Notes under the pieces: model-generated
Database searches by the model: none
The model's input: the letters and a program-made list of their open reading frames with translations, nothing else
Told to the model about the DNA's origin: nothing
Position numbers and translations under genes: made by a program
Source: Sphagnum compactum
Lineage: Eukaryota > Bryophyta > Sphagnopsida > Sphagnales
NCBI GenBank assembly: GCA_965153455.1
Contig: OZ234494.1
Span: 6,200,001-6,264,000, forward strand
DNA length: 64,000 nucleotides
Direction of reading: 5' to 3'
Part shown: positions 37,618-50,030 of the stretch, piece after piece
Layout: every line of letters begins with the position of its first letter
Numbering within the stretch: position 1 is the first letter of the stretch

Positions 37618-39368
37618 TCAATGGGGTAATACTTTTAGCTTCTCCACTGGCCACATTTGAAAGAGCTCCCAACCAGAGTGGCAATCATTGACAACCTTGA
37701 GTGCAGTGATCCCGATCATGGATTGCAGGGTATCAATCGATTGAGTTGCATCCATGTTCTGCAGTTTTCCAGAAAAACATTCCAATGATGGTCATTCTAC
37801 ATCACTGCAGATTCCAACTAAAATCTCATGAGCCTGATATTGCTAAATTCTACCAATCAAGGCATGGACAACCACATTTGTAGCAGAATTGAATATAACA
37901 ACTCAAAACAGTATCCCAAGGACAAACTCGTCACAAGGTTCTAAAGTGGTAGTCAGAACAGAAGGCTTACACAAACTGTTGACTGTACCTACCTGCCAGG
38001 ATAAGTCCTGCAAAGATTTGAAATTGAGTTCAACCTTCTTCTGAAACTCAACTTATTAATAGTGCTCACCACCATAGCCTCCTCTCTCTGCAGCAACCTG
38101 CCAAATTCAGAAGCCCTTAGATCACATTTTCTGACACTTGAATAGTTAAACCCACAACCACTAATGATTGGTTCATATTCTTAGAAAATCCCCATGCAAA
38201 TGGAACATGGAATGGACCAGGCATACAATCACATCTTAACTTCTCAACCCGAAAAGAAGCCACAATGACTATAACTTGCATGCCACTCAAGTAAACTGGA
38301 AGCAGGGATATGAAAGCAATAGAAACTTCATAAACTTTACCTCAGCAGGAATATCGAGATAAAGCACAAGATCAGGTGCCAGCAGCCCTGCCTCTGGTGC
38401 CTGCACCACCAATTTGCACACCTTCACTAAACTCTGTCCATTCTATACAGTTTCAAAAGTCCACATGTGTGCAACACAAGCAAATCTAATCCTTAAACAG
38501 AAAGCTAAGAAAGTGTAAAAAAATCACACTTATCTTTAATTCACATCCTCCACAAATTTCTGAACAAGGATGTGATCTTTTCTGCCCTGGGTTTTGTTTT
38601 GTCCCTGCATCTTTCCATAGTCAGCACTAGAACAGGCTGCGCATAATTCAGGATTCAGAGTGAAAAGAAGATTTGTTCTTCAGGATGCACAGGGTTGGCT
38701 GGCCATAGAATGCAGCTTCTTCAGGTGCGCAGGGTACAGATGCCTGCTTACTTTGGTACAGATGCCTGCTTATTTTGCACCAATTCAGATCAAGGCCTTT
38801 TGCAGCTGAAAATGCAACTCCTGAGTATGAATATCGGTCAACCACCAAGGTTGCGCCCGCTCTTAGCTTTGCCTCCATCAAAGCCCTGCCATAATACTTC
38901 CCAACACCTTCTCACTTCGACATCACCTACCCTGCCCATTTCCTTTGTAACTCTTAATCCTAAACCTAAAAACCTAAACCCTAATTCATTGAACTCTCTA
39001 CTCTTTCCAGCAGATTCTTCACCTTAATGTGCCAAGGGGTTCCCAATTGGTTGCTCCAAGACTTCTATGTTTTGTTCTTTGGTAGAGGAACTAACCGTTT
39101 TTCCCAGCGATTTGCAGAGAAGAGAAGGTGGATGGAAGCATCATCAAGGTCCATCTGGCTGGATAAGTAGGAGGAGATCATCTTCCCCATGGGTGCAGTG
39201 TGATCCAGGAAACGCCAAGCCTCCACAGATAGCCCTTGGGTATGCAAGGAGGTCAAACGGCTGCGAGCTCTTGCCACTGCAATCCAGGCCTTCAAGTACA
39301 ATCAGCACACCCCTGCGAACGTCTACTGCCATCACCCCTATTGCTGCTGCTGCATGTAATGACACCAT
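37618..39368 (-). pseudogene. Thymidylate kinase pseudogene, introns retained
   Basis: Thymidylate kinase converts dTMP to dTDP. Five exon remnants follow the plant enzyme in order: 39368-39096 (VLIVLEGLDCSGKSSQ P-loop, then IHLLFSANRWEKR), 38885-38774 ([20 protein letters not shown]), 38400-38341 (APEAGLLAPDLVLYLDIPAE), 38097-37993 (AAERGGYGGEHY then stops, then VEFQKK) and 37758-37618. Four lesions are seen: a frameshift just after the P-loop at about 39260; a lost donor at the end of exon 2 (AT in place of GT at 38773-38772); a 22-bp duplication there that carries a usable but out-of-frame donor; and two adjacent TAA stops at 38058-38053. Because introns persist, this is a decayed gene duplicate or dead locus, not a retrocopy. 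It cannot encode an intact enzyme as written. Confidence 0.9.
38733..38776 (-). repeat. 22-bp tandem duplication over a splice donor
   Basis: Two units, GGTACAGATGCCTGCTTACT+TT and the same with TTATTTT at its end, abut exactly. On the gene strand the exon-proximal copy reads AAAATAAGC and the distal copy AAAGTAAGC, so only the distal copy keeps a GT donor. Confidence 0.95.
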
Positions 39369-40516
39369 CAATAATGTTCTTCGCAATGCTGCAATTTTTT
39401 TCCTTGAAATTTGTGTTCATCGATCACACACATCTCGCTCTTGTAATGGCAATTCCCGAACTGTGACTTCACCCAAAACAGTAGCTACTAAACCCTAGAC
39501 TGGAGCAGCCAACAAGTCTCTATTTCATTCCATCCTTCTGCTTCACACTCTCCTCTGGTAGCTTCTGAAGTTCGGCAGCACAGTGCAGATATTTTTGCAA
39601 GAACAAAAGAAGCATGAAGCACAGACATGATTCAACATTACAAATTGCCTTGTTCTGCTTCATAGTCTCCTGGAGCTCCAGAAGTCTGCCACTGCACAGA
39701 GCAGACTTTTTTGCAAGGACAAAAGCATGAAGCACAGAAATGATTCAACATCACAAACTGCCACACAGTACACACATTTTCTCAACAACAATTGCACAAA
39801 GAAGAGGAGATATAGTGGTTATGGCAACTGGATTTTGCTTGAGACAGAAACAAAAACAGCTTCATCAATAAAGAGCTTTGCTTGAATCCTAAAATTCTCA
39901 TTCATGTTTCCATTGTTCATATATCATAGACCTGCTTTCTGCTGCTTCAAATGCTTGGGGGAAAAGCTTCCCACTATAGTGTGGCAAAGTATGATGAAAA
40001 TAGCAGTTCTCCTATTTTAACCAAAAGAAAACTGCAGGATGGACAAGGAACAAAGCAATGGAGCTGATTACTCCTGACCCCACCCCAAGCAAATGAACTG
40101 TAGGAACTGAGCATGTGTCCAAGCAAAGGCTTATCAACACTACATGAGCTTCTCTGTCCTGAATTGATAGCACACTGTGAGACTGATACAAAGATGTCAA
40201 CAGTGTACAGGTTTGTTTCCCAGGCAGTCAACTGTAGCTGGCTGGATCAGAGATGTCATGGCTGTGGTGGCACAGTTTCAACAAAGGAGCTGCCAAAAGA
40301 CAGTGAGGAAACTAGGAGTATGAATAAAGCAGCATGCTTCAGTGAATAATACTTCAGGCAGGAACCTTGTTAGATGAGAGTTCTAGAGGCATTAGTTAAA
40401 AGATGTTGAAGACAGTAGTGGGAGCTTATGATCTATTAGAAATGGTGCACTCTCAAGAGTTTCTCTGCATGAAGGAATCTGCATCTTCCAATCCACCTAC
40501 TGTACAGATGTTTCAG
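39369..40516. other. Spacer between the thymidylate kinase pseudogene and GPT
   Basis: A direct repeat of about 80-100 bases is visible at 39535-39625 and 39655-39740 (shared TTCTGAAGTTCGGCAG/CTCCAGAAGTCTGCC context and GCAAGAACAAAAG..AGCATGAAGCACAGA). No gene recognised; it should contain the GPT 3' untranslated region and the former promoter of the dead kinase. Confidence 0.5.
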
Positions 40517-43500
40517 TTACTTATACCACCCAGCCATGAAGTATCGGAGTGCAAAACAGAAACCACATGCCAAGACCTGTAGACAGTACACCATCACACA
40601 TGTCAGGAACCTCATGCCTCTTGTAGTGACCTGCACTGAAGGTATTTCACAGCTTCCAGAGTACTTAGGAGGACAACAGAAAAGAAAGATGTTATACCTG
40701 GAACAACAAGAGGCGTATGCAGAGCTGTTGCTCAGAGCAACGACCAAACCAGCGCAGAAAGAGATTCACCAGATTCATGTCATTGCTGCCAGTCAGGAGA
40801 CCCGTTTTTGGATCAAAACTGAAACCATCAAACACCCATTTCTCCCATGGCTCAAAACTTCCAGCAAAACAAAGAATCCTAAACTTTTTATTACATTCAG
40901 CACATGAAAGAGACAAGAAAGTCATAGCCAAAAGAATACTTCCAGTACGATTCTAGGGAGCAGAAACCTGAGGTCCCCTTCCCTTTTGACCACAACAACC
41001 TTATACACAGAGACCTTGTGTTATGTCGTAAAACTGTCTTCTTAAAGTTCTGGGGAAGAGGGTCAGAGTTAGTTCTACAATGCACCGCCATCCGGAGGAG
41101 ATATTTGGGTAGCAGGATCATGCAGGCTAGAGGATCAGTGGTCTCCTACCTTGGCAACCGATGTCGTGGGCATGGGACAATTTTGAACAACTGTCCAGCA
41201 ATTCCAACCAAACAGACATTCTCAAAAATCAGCCAATGACTTGGCTCATTCTACTTCAACACATAGGACACCAATGTAGAAGGCTTCCCAAAACCACTTG
41301 CATGTGAATAATCTATTGGATCCTGGCACCAGCAACTACTGAGAAATCGGACCCCCAAACAGGAAGTCCTATTGCCTTACACAGAAAGATGAGTACCTGT
41401 GGTATTGAGTAAATGAAGTTTATGATCTGTGGTAAAAAGAACAACAATAATGTCTCACTGCACAGACAACAGCTAAATCAGAAGCCTCAAAGAAGAACAC
41501 ACCACCTCCCACAGATCAACAAGTAAAAGTTGTTTCACTGCACTGCAGATGCCACAGTGCAATCAGAACACATCACCTCCTTCAAACTAATCTGTAAATG
41601 ATGTTCCTACGTCCACACTAGGAAAGGTTGGACATGCGTCATCCCACATAGCAAAGTACATGAAATATATCAATATGATTAGAGAGAAAACTCCATAGTA
41701 TAGCTTTGAAGGGAACCACTGTGTCATTTTTAGCAAAACCAAAATTGACGCAACAAGAATGAGTGCATCCATAAGCCTCACATTAAAGTGAGTCACTTTA
41801 AAGTGTTAGACCATCACTTTCATCATGACTGGCAGTAACTAGCTGCCATCACTCAGCACTGACTTTTGTCAGCTTCCAATAGTGGGTGTATATAAGTAGA
41901 TAAAAATCAGCTCAAAACTCTGGGCAAGCAACTATATAATAATCTGCATCCTCAGTTTCTGTCACATCTTCACAAGCAACAGGAAGGGCTCAGTCATGAT
42001 TTTGGTTTGCACTCAAGAGACATATCTAGTAAAAAAAATTGAAGATTTTCTTGATCAAGCTGCAACAAGCTTGTGAGGATAAGCTTCATCTGAAGTTAGC
42101 TCACCCCTGTACAAGCAAGCATCCAAGGCAAAAGCATAGAGAAGCCTATGTAGGGTACTTGTTGACATCTCCTGCACACTGAGATATCCTTTGAGCACAC
42201 CACTCTAGTGACTACTTGGATGCAATACATCTGCATGAGCCAAAGAAAACAGAACACCTTACCTGAAATGTCCAAGAATGCCAACAACTGCCAATGCCAT
42301 ACCAGCAAAGTATGTGTATGTATCACCAACAAACACTGATGATGGGTACCTGCAGCACCATAGCACCCTAGCACAGTTAGCTACTTTGAACTGTTTTGCT
42401 ACTCAAAATGTAGACCTCTGCAACAAAGCATCATCCCCTGACTACACTGTCCAGGTAAGTCCACCAGACCAATCCTGAGATATGCCATCATTTCTCCAAC
42501 CATCAGGTTGAAGAAAACTAGCATAGCACCAGATGAATGGCATAGAAAATATGGCATGCACAGACACCTGGGTAGCATTACTCACCAATTGAAAGCCAGT
42601 AGACCAAGTGAGGTTGCCACAAGGGGCTGCATCAGATAGATGGAGAAGGCATGTGCATGCTGTATTTCTCCAGAATTGCGAGCTATTTGCATCACATTGT
42701 GTATCAGAACCTGAAAAGGACTACAACAATATTAATACAATAACTCTCATGAGAATTTAAGAAAGCCAGAACAAGGTTCAAACTTTTCCTTGAAGTCAAA
42801 GAAAGACTTCCAGGTCAGGACTTTCAGAACCCAGAAGAAGAACCAACAAAGAAGGGAAGAACCACAACAATATTAACTCCATGTGACATCATTCACTCTG
42901 AGTACAATGCTTCATACAATTCACTAAATTCCTTATAAGTGTTTGAAGTCACCAAGAGCATACTTATATGCCCAGAAATAAGAAATAATATACAAAACAC
43001 CTAGGTTTCATATAACACACAGACATGTAATATATAGGCCCCTCCTAACCAATAGTCAAGTTGTCTAGAAGAAAAGGAAGAGCAACACAACACAGAAGAG
43101 AGCCTACCGCACAAGAAATGATCACGCTTTGCCCAACTTCCAAGCCATTGACACCTGCCAAGATGTTGACAGAATTGGTGCAGAAGACTGCTAGCAGGCC
43201 CATGTACAGCTTGTACACCCAACCTGCAACCAATTGCATCTCACCCTCCCAACCAACCGTTACTCCCATAGTCACATTGTATCACTTTGCACCCAACTTC
43301 ATGAGACTCCGTGGCAGGATAATTCAACCACATGGGAAAATACACTGACTTACCAAGATTAAGTTCCTTAAGACCTAGTGAAGATCTCAGAGGTTTTGGT
43401 ATCACAATGGTTGTTCTCCCTGCATATGCCATCAACAAAGGGAGAGCAGCAATAGATGGCAGAAGAAGCTTTCTGCAAAAAAAAAGAAAATCGAGCATTT

Positions 43501-45327
43501 ACTGTCATCTGATTCACTACATTCAGCTCCTACAACTTGCACAAGACCTTCCCAAAAGATATCTGACAGCATTGGACCTCAAGTAGCTGGCCGGTAGATT
43601 CTGGAATACAATTAAGCAGAATCTTAACTAAGCAGAAACGTAGTCCCTGCTGTTGCAAAAAACAAATAATTATCTTAAGCCTCTTAATGCTCACTGAAGG
43701 CCAGGTAACTGGAAACTAGAGAATCAACAGCCCTACTGAACTAGAAGAGAGGTGCAAATACTTACACCCGCCATGGGATATCCAAAACGTCATCCACAAA
43801 TCCCAGAAAAAGCATGAAGCATATGCATGCAAGTGCTGCATTATACTCTGTCAGCCACTGCCCAATACCACACACCACAATATATCCTCAACCATGATTC
43901 AAACACAGGATACAAACCCTCACCATCAACTAACTTATATTCCTAACTTTGTTGCTTTGGCGACCCACAACATTTTTTGAATTGCTACAAACAAAGCCAA
44001 CAACCATCATCCTTCAGCAGCACATTCAGAATGACTACTTTCTCTCTAGGCTGTCTCAATTACCAAGGTCACAGGTCCTCATGGCAGTCCAAGACCTGGC
44101 TCTTGCAGTCGGGGATCTTCAGTCTCAAGTGAAATTTTCTATCTTTGAAGCAGCTATTGGCCCAAGGTCTTTTGGGATCATCTTAAACTACTCATGAACA
44201 TGAAATGGTAAGCGGTAATTACTGAGGAACTCAGTAATTACTCATAGCAGTGTTCCTTCGAAGCTGACCTTGGCCAAAACCAAGCTGTTGTGGATCCATG
44301 GCACTACCCCACTTGCACAGTACCAAACAAACCAAACCTAGAGGGGTTGATTACCACAGAGAAGGCTGGAAATTATCGCATACAGCATTTTCAGGTGGGA
44401 AGCTTTCACTTATACTGTTTTCAGGCGTGAAGTACGAATGCTGAAACAGGATGGTCACCACCAAGTACACCACCCCAGTCACCAGGCCCAGCGACTCTGG
44501 CCTGCCATTGCAACCACCACCAACTTAGCATCAATCCATCCACCTGCTGTTGTTGAAATATTCTCCCCACTCCACTGATGAAAAGGACAAGTAAGGCCTA
44601 ACGTCGAATAGGACACCAGGGGTTAGGGTTTTGTGCCCCTAACGACAGAAAACCCTAAAACATAGTAGTGTTCCGCCAAGCCTTTTCAGTGGTTGAGAAC
44701 ACAGAGATATCACTAGAACCATTCTTCAACGCAGAACAGAAACAACACGGGAAGCAATTAAGAATGTCATTGACAATGTTTGAGAGCTGGCTTTAGGGCA
44801 ATGACATACGTGACTTTGCAAAACCCTAGTGCTTCCAAAACAACGGCAAATGGAATGAACTCCACAATGTGATTACATCCAGTGTGAAGAAGAGACTGGA
44901 ACAGGGTCATTTTGGGGAGGAGCAGAGAGAGAGAGAGAGAGATTTGATGAGCGGAGGTTGAGAGAATTTACACTTTCACAGTGCCAGCAGGCGATCCCCG
45001 TTTGTTAATATCATAGCCGAACATGTTCCTCCTCAACACGTAAACAGACACAACTGGGATCAAGAAAATGGTCAAGAAGAAAGCGCCGACGCTCATGGCT
45101 AAGTTGATCAGGATGGACTTCAGCATCCGCCTCTCCACGTCCAGCAAGTACAGCAGCAGCAAATAAGGGGTCAAACAAAGCGTAGCAAACAACAACAGCT
45201 TGCGCCATTTGATACTCAGAGTTGGAGATAGGTCAGCAGCAGCAGCTGCTACTGGATCTAGAGGAGCGGCAGCAGCAGGAGGCTGACCAACGGATCCTCT
45301 GTGGCGCAGAGTAGTAGAATCCGCCAT
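40517..45327 (-). CDS. GPT: UDP-GlcNAc:dolichyl-phosphate GlcNAc-1-P transferase
   Basis: Catalyses the first step of the dolichol-linked N-glycan at the ER membrane (yeast ALG7, human DPAGT1; tunicamycin target). Eleven exons join in phase to 431 aa, the length of the Arabidopsis protein: 45327-44972, 44501-44384, 43857-43766, 43472-43354, 43223-43108, 42710-42586, 42349-42263, 41457-41397, 41190-41150, 40818-40698 and 40576-40517. Motifs: [16 protein letters not shown] in exon 1, [11 protein letters not shown] (about 178-188), [37 protein letters not shown] (about 364-372) and C-terminal RYFMAGWYK. Many hydrophobic segments fit a polytopic membrane enzyme. The start chosen (MADS) fits family length; an in-frame ATG 28 codons upstream is possible. 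The end of exon 2 is uncertain because the donor region is duplicated. Confidence 0.95.
41791..41890 (+). repeat. Dispersed repeat inside a GPT intron
   Basis: Diverged partner of 13812-13930 (shared AGACCATCAC, AGCTGCCAT and AGTGGGTGTA blocks). It lies in the 805-bp intron 7 of GPT. Confidence 0.5.
44377..44431 (-). repeat. 30-bp tandem duplication at the GPT exon 2 donor
   Basis: On the gene strand TTCACGCCTGAAAACAGTAT is followed 30 bases later by TTCCCACCTGAAAATGCTGT then ATGCG. Each copy offers a GTAT donor. Only the second (exon end 44384) is in phase with the obvious next acceptor (43857). The first (exon end 44416) would need an acceptor at 43886. Confidence 0.7.
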
Positions 45328-45740
45328 CGCTGAGGAGAAACTGAGCGGCAACACCAACAACACTGCGACAAAGACAAACGGTGTGGAAAATGCACAATGC
45401 GCGAAATGCACAGCAGTTTCTCACCCTACTGTTTTCTGGTGTCAACTCACATTACGCGGGTGTAGGGTTGTATTCTAATGTGCTATGTATATTCCGTATT
45501 GTCCATTAATGGTGCTGCGATATAGCTTAGCTCTGTATCATCCATAACGCGGGCTTTTATCTAGAACCGGCTCTTGAGAACCGGATGTTGAGAAGGAGCA
45601 GCTAACATCTGCTACTTAATTGCTATCACTTAACCTACAACGGAAGATGCAAAGCTACAACGGAAGAAGCTTTGCAGTTTTTGGAATATACTTGAAATTA
45701 TCCCGTTCAGTTCCACAAAGTTAGCCTTAGAACCTTTGGC

Positions 45741-45810
45741 CAGAGTGAACCAGCAGCCACCAACGCACCAGTTGGCCGTTCTGTCCACTGGATGGGTTGC
45801 GTTTTTTCAT
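45741..45810 (+). repeat. Dispersed repeat (partner at 63.90-63.97 kb)
   Basis: AGAGTGAACCAGCAGCCACC, then AACGCACCAGTTGGCCGTTC, then TGTCCACTGGATGGGTTGCG matches the window end closely. It lies about 0.4 kb upstream of the GPT start. Confidence 0.75.
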
Positions 45811-45985
45811 TCGGCGCCGGATGGGGTTCATCACAGTACATTTCTTTTTGCTGCTGACCACTATACTTTTTTTTTCTTTTTGTTCTTGGCCGTTTTTCCT
45901 GGACCTGACCTCACACATAGCTACCCTGCTCACTTTCCTACCTTCATAAGTATTGCACCAACCTTGGTACCTTATTTATTATCCC

Positions 45986-46105
45986 CTACTGACACAGCTA
46001 CCCTAATAATTAGTTATCCTACTGACCTAGCTACTGTACTAACCACCTACCCTACTAACCTAGCTACTCTATTAATTACATATCCTACTAACTTAACCAT
46101 TAGGT
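45986..46105 (+). repeat. 33-bp tandem repeat, about 3.5 units
   Basis: Units of the form CCTACTAACCTAGCTACT plus an AT-rich spacer. In one frame it reads an 11-residue repeat (YPTNLATLLIT). The frame starts in unrelated sequence and has no family features, so it is reported as a repeat only. Confidence 0.8.
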
Positions 46106-46862
46106 TTAGGGTTGAAACACATAAATTAATTAATAAGTTTTTCACAAATGTATAGTAATTAATCTAAAGTAGGCTAAATTTTGGGGGAACTTTTTAGGGT
46201 TTACACATATGTGAAGTAATACAATTGCATTTTATATCTTCTTTAAAAAGAGTGGAAAAATTAGGTTGGAAAGATCGCACAAAGGTAAAAGACATATCTT
46301 CTTTTTTGGTTTTGTATGAAATTTATTTGATTATTTTTAAAGATTAACGTATTTTCTTTTAGTTATTAAATATTTATAGTTTAAAACCTTTGAATTTTGG
46401 TTTCTAAATTTTTTCCTGTGTTCTTTTAAATTTGTTTATTTTGCATTATATGATTTGTATAGCTTGTATAGTTTTTTGGGTTTAGGGCATATATCACTAA
46501 GATTTTTTTTGGTTAGGGTTTGTATAGTTAGGGTTGTAATAAGGCTTATGACAAAATATCATTTAGATTTGTAGGGTTATGCTTTATGATTTAGTGTATA
46601 GGAATTTGGTTCATATATTTCAGAACTAATATTTTACCTTAATAAATGTCTCAATTACTAATCAAAATTGTTGCCATTGGCACTAAGAATTTTGTTTTAG
46701 AATCAATTTTGTATGGAGGAAACCATAGCCCAAATTCTTTGAACATCATGTATTCAACACACACCTGAAGTCTAATATGGCACAAAGGTTATTATTGTTT
46801 CCAAGTAATAAGCACAAAATGTGTGAAATGCAAAAAATAAGATAATGATAATATTAATGTTA

Positions 46863-47040
46863 AATGCAGGTATTGTAACTAGGCCCCAAAATCCCAGTTG
46901 GTAAAAGTAAGTATAAGTGCAAGTATTGCAATTATGCCTCAAAATTCTAGTTGGTAAAAGTAAGTACGGGTGTAGGTATTGCAACGAAACCCCAAAATTC
47001 TAGTTGGTAAAGGTAAGTATAAGTCTGGGTATTTCAAGTT
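46863..47040 (+). repeat. 53-bp tandem repeat, about three units
   Basis: GTTGGTAAAAGTAAGTA recurs at 46897, 46950 and 47003, exactly 53 bases apart. Each unit carries a GTATTGCAA-like core. Confidence 0.9.
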
Positions 47041-47172
47041 GAAATGAAAAAACAAGCCTAAATGTAATACCCACGTTTAAAAAAAACCCATCTAAATGGT
47101 ATAGATACCCTTAAGTGAAGACCTAGCCCTAAACACAATATGCATATGCAAAGTCACTTTGAAATAACCCAA

Positions 47173-47605
47173 CCCTAAATGCAATACCTACACTTTGGGT
47201 CACTCCGAAAGGACACATGTAGGGTTTAAGCTTTCTTTATATGAAGATCTTACCCTAAATGCAATACCTGCATTTTGGGTCACTTCGAAAGTACGCATGT
47301 GGGGTTTAAACTTCTTTATATGAAAATCCTACCCTAAATGCAATACTTGCATTATGGGTCACTCCGAAAATACGCATGTGGGGTTTAAGCCTCTTTATAT
47401 GAAAATCCTACCCTAAATGTAATACCTGCATTGTGGGCCACTCCGAAAGTACGCATGTGGGGTTTAAGCTTTTCTATATGAAGATCCCACCCTAAATGCA
47501 ATACCTGCATTGTGGGTCACTCCAAAAGTACACATGTGGGGTTTAAGGCTTTATATGAAGATCCTATCCTAAATGCAACACCTGCATTTTGGGTCACTCT
47601 AAAAT
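47173..47605 (+). repeat. Minisatellite of 78-80 bp, about 5.5 units
   Basis: CCCTAAATGCAATACCTGCA begins units at about 47173, 47253, 47332, 47411, 47490 and 47568. Each is followed by GGGTCACTCCGAAAGTACGC, then ATGTGGGGTTTAAGC and a TTTATATGAAGATC link. Confidence 0.95.
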
Positions 47606-50030
47606 AATTAGTTAATTTCAAAATCATATGTTAACAAAGGTGTGTATAGAGGTTGGGGTTGTTGATTAAGAATTCCATGATTCTTACTTTTTTTCATGAA
47701 TTTGGTTGTATTGTTTGTAGAACAAATAGACAATTGTGATCAAGCTTATCTTGGTGTAAGAATTTTTCATGAAAAAGTTGAACTTGCAATCTATAACATG
47801 GAATAATTATCTTAAATAGTGATTTCAATAACTTATTAAAACAAAAAATACTAAAGTTAATCAATCAAATATCAAATTAATTAATCTGATTAGATCCAAC
47901 TTTTTGTTTTCAAGTAAATAAACTTAAGCCAAATGATTAGTTAATTATTTTAAATAAATAAATGATTATCTAATTCTTGATAATTAATCATCTAAATTAT
48001 CTGAAATAATGGTCTATTAATTATTTAATTATATGACAAATTTTGTTGATAATTCATTAATTATCATAAATATTTTATATTAAATTGGGGGGAAATTTTT
48101 AGGGTTTAGACATATGTGAAACAATATAATTTCATTTTATATCTTCTTCAAAGAGATTGGGAAAATTAGGTTGGAGTTATCACACAAAGGTAAGAAGCAA
48201 ACCTTATGTAAAAACCCAACCTTAAATGAAATACAAAGTTTGTCAAGATCAAAAAATAAAAAGTTCAAGCTTAATTTTTTTTCAAAGATGTTCATGTTTG
48301 TTTTTCCCTTTTAAAGTTGTATATTCATACTAAAAACATGAATATAAAGTCTTTAATTTAATAAGATTTTAAATTATGTTTAAAAAAAATCAAAGCACAT
48401 AATTTTCTACTTTTTTTTTTCTGTTTCACATAATAATAAAAATGATCTCTCCCATATATTAATCCTATATTTAATTGAAATTTTATTTTATACTTTTCTG
48501 ATATATAGTAAATAATTTCTTAGTTAAAATAATCATATAGTGGGTCAAAAATATTTTATATTTTATAGATATACAACACAAATCCTTATGTAAACTTTAT
48601 TTTTTTGATGTATAATATTGGTTTAAATATTGGTCCAAATATGTTGTTATTTATAACACCTAATATATAAATAATGATATTATGGAATTATACTGTTGAT
48701 CCATTTCAATATTTATAATATTTTCATATATATTTATTATATATATATATGGTTACGTATATTGCAATTATTTTTGATGAACTTTGTTTTTAATGCGAAT
48801 TTAAAAATTCCAAAAGATTAATAGCTAGGTTTGAAAATGTTCATAAGCTCTTAGACATCATACCAAAGTTTGTGTGGATTTTAAAAGCTTTGTGAGGGCC
48901 AAATTTTTATGTAATGTTTTCGACACCTTCAGAAGTTGAACATGATTCGACTATCCAAAAAAACACAATAGTGTTCATAAAAAAACAACGACCAAACTAA
49001 ACAACCTAGCCTAAACGTGTATAATAGGTTAATAAGTTATTTGTTAAGTAACCTAATTAACTACCTAATAGGCTACCTAGGTAATATAGGCCTATTATGT
49101 AGTTTATTCATTAGTGTAAGCTTTCTAGGTTAATATCTTAGATGGTCTATGTAGGTATTGAAGGTGGTTGAGTTTATTAAGTAAACATACTAGTTATATA
49201 TGTAATATACTAGCCTAGGCCACGTAAGCTTAATAAGCATTTATGACAGTTTAATGTCTAATCCTTATTGTATTATAACATTCTAAATTTGAACTAAAAG
49301 AATTTATTAAAAAGAAAGCTTATTTTTCCATATAATTGTTATAAGTATATACTATTGGAATATGATTCAAATTTAGAGCTTGGGAAACCCTAAATTAATT
49401 AACATTTTTTTTACAAGTTCATAGTAAATAAAATAAGTTTATGGTGCATTATAGGGGGAATTTTATATGCAAAACAATGCAATACATATTTTTAAAGAAA
49501 TTGAAAGAGATCAGCTTGGAGATTAACAAATGGTAAAATACACACCTTCTTTTGTGTTTTGTTACAAATTTTATTTAATTATTAAAAACATTAAGGCTAA
49601 ATTTGTAAATGGTGAAAGTAAGTCCGTGTGTGGATATTGCAAAATTATACGAAACCTTAACCCTAAATGCAATAGCCATATTCAAGTTCATTTCAAAATA
49701 ACCCATAGGTGAATAAGGTAAAACCTACAATGAAAAGGCAACCTTAAATGTAATACCCACATGTAAGGTCGTTTTGAAATACTCAATATGTAGTTTGGGT
49801 GCGCTTTTGAATGAAGACCAAGGCCTAGATGCAATACCTACATGCAAGTTCATATTGAAATAATCCATAGGTGACTAAGGCAAACCTTATGTGAAGACCC
49901 TAAACCTTAAATGCAATACCCGCTTGTAACGTCATTTCAAAATAATTAATAAGTGCTCTGGGTACCCAAAATATGTCTTTTTATATACCTAAATTAATTA
50001 TTATCATGAATTAATTTTATGACAAAATGT

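Noticed and set aside
38401-38773. An AT-AC (U12-type) intron for the ATAAGC donor in the thymidylate kinase locus
   Set aside because: U12 AT-AC donors have an ATATCC-like consensus and the intron ends in CAG. The G-to-A change plus the 22-bp duplication explains it better.
33144-45327. Functional clustering of the glycoprotein KORRIGAN with the N-glycosylation enzyme GPT
   Set aside because: The genes are on opposite strands about 6 kb apart with a dead kinase between them. Nothing in the sequence suggests co-regulation, so the link is likely chance.
45736-46155. 139-codon plus-strand protein with 11-residue repeats
   Set aside because: The frame is carried by a 33-bp tandem repeat and begins in a dispersed repeat. 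No conserved domain or splice support.
46863-47605. CRISPR-like array
   Set aside because: Units are head-to-tail minisatellites with no unique spacers, and the DNA is a plant nuclear genome.
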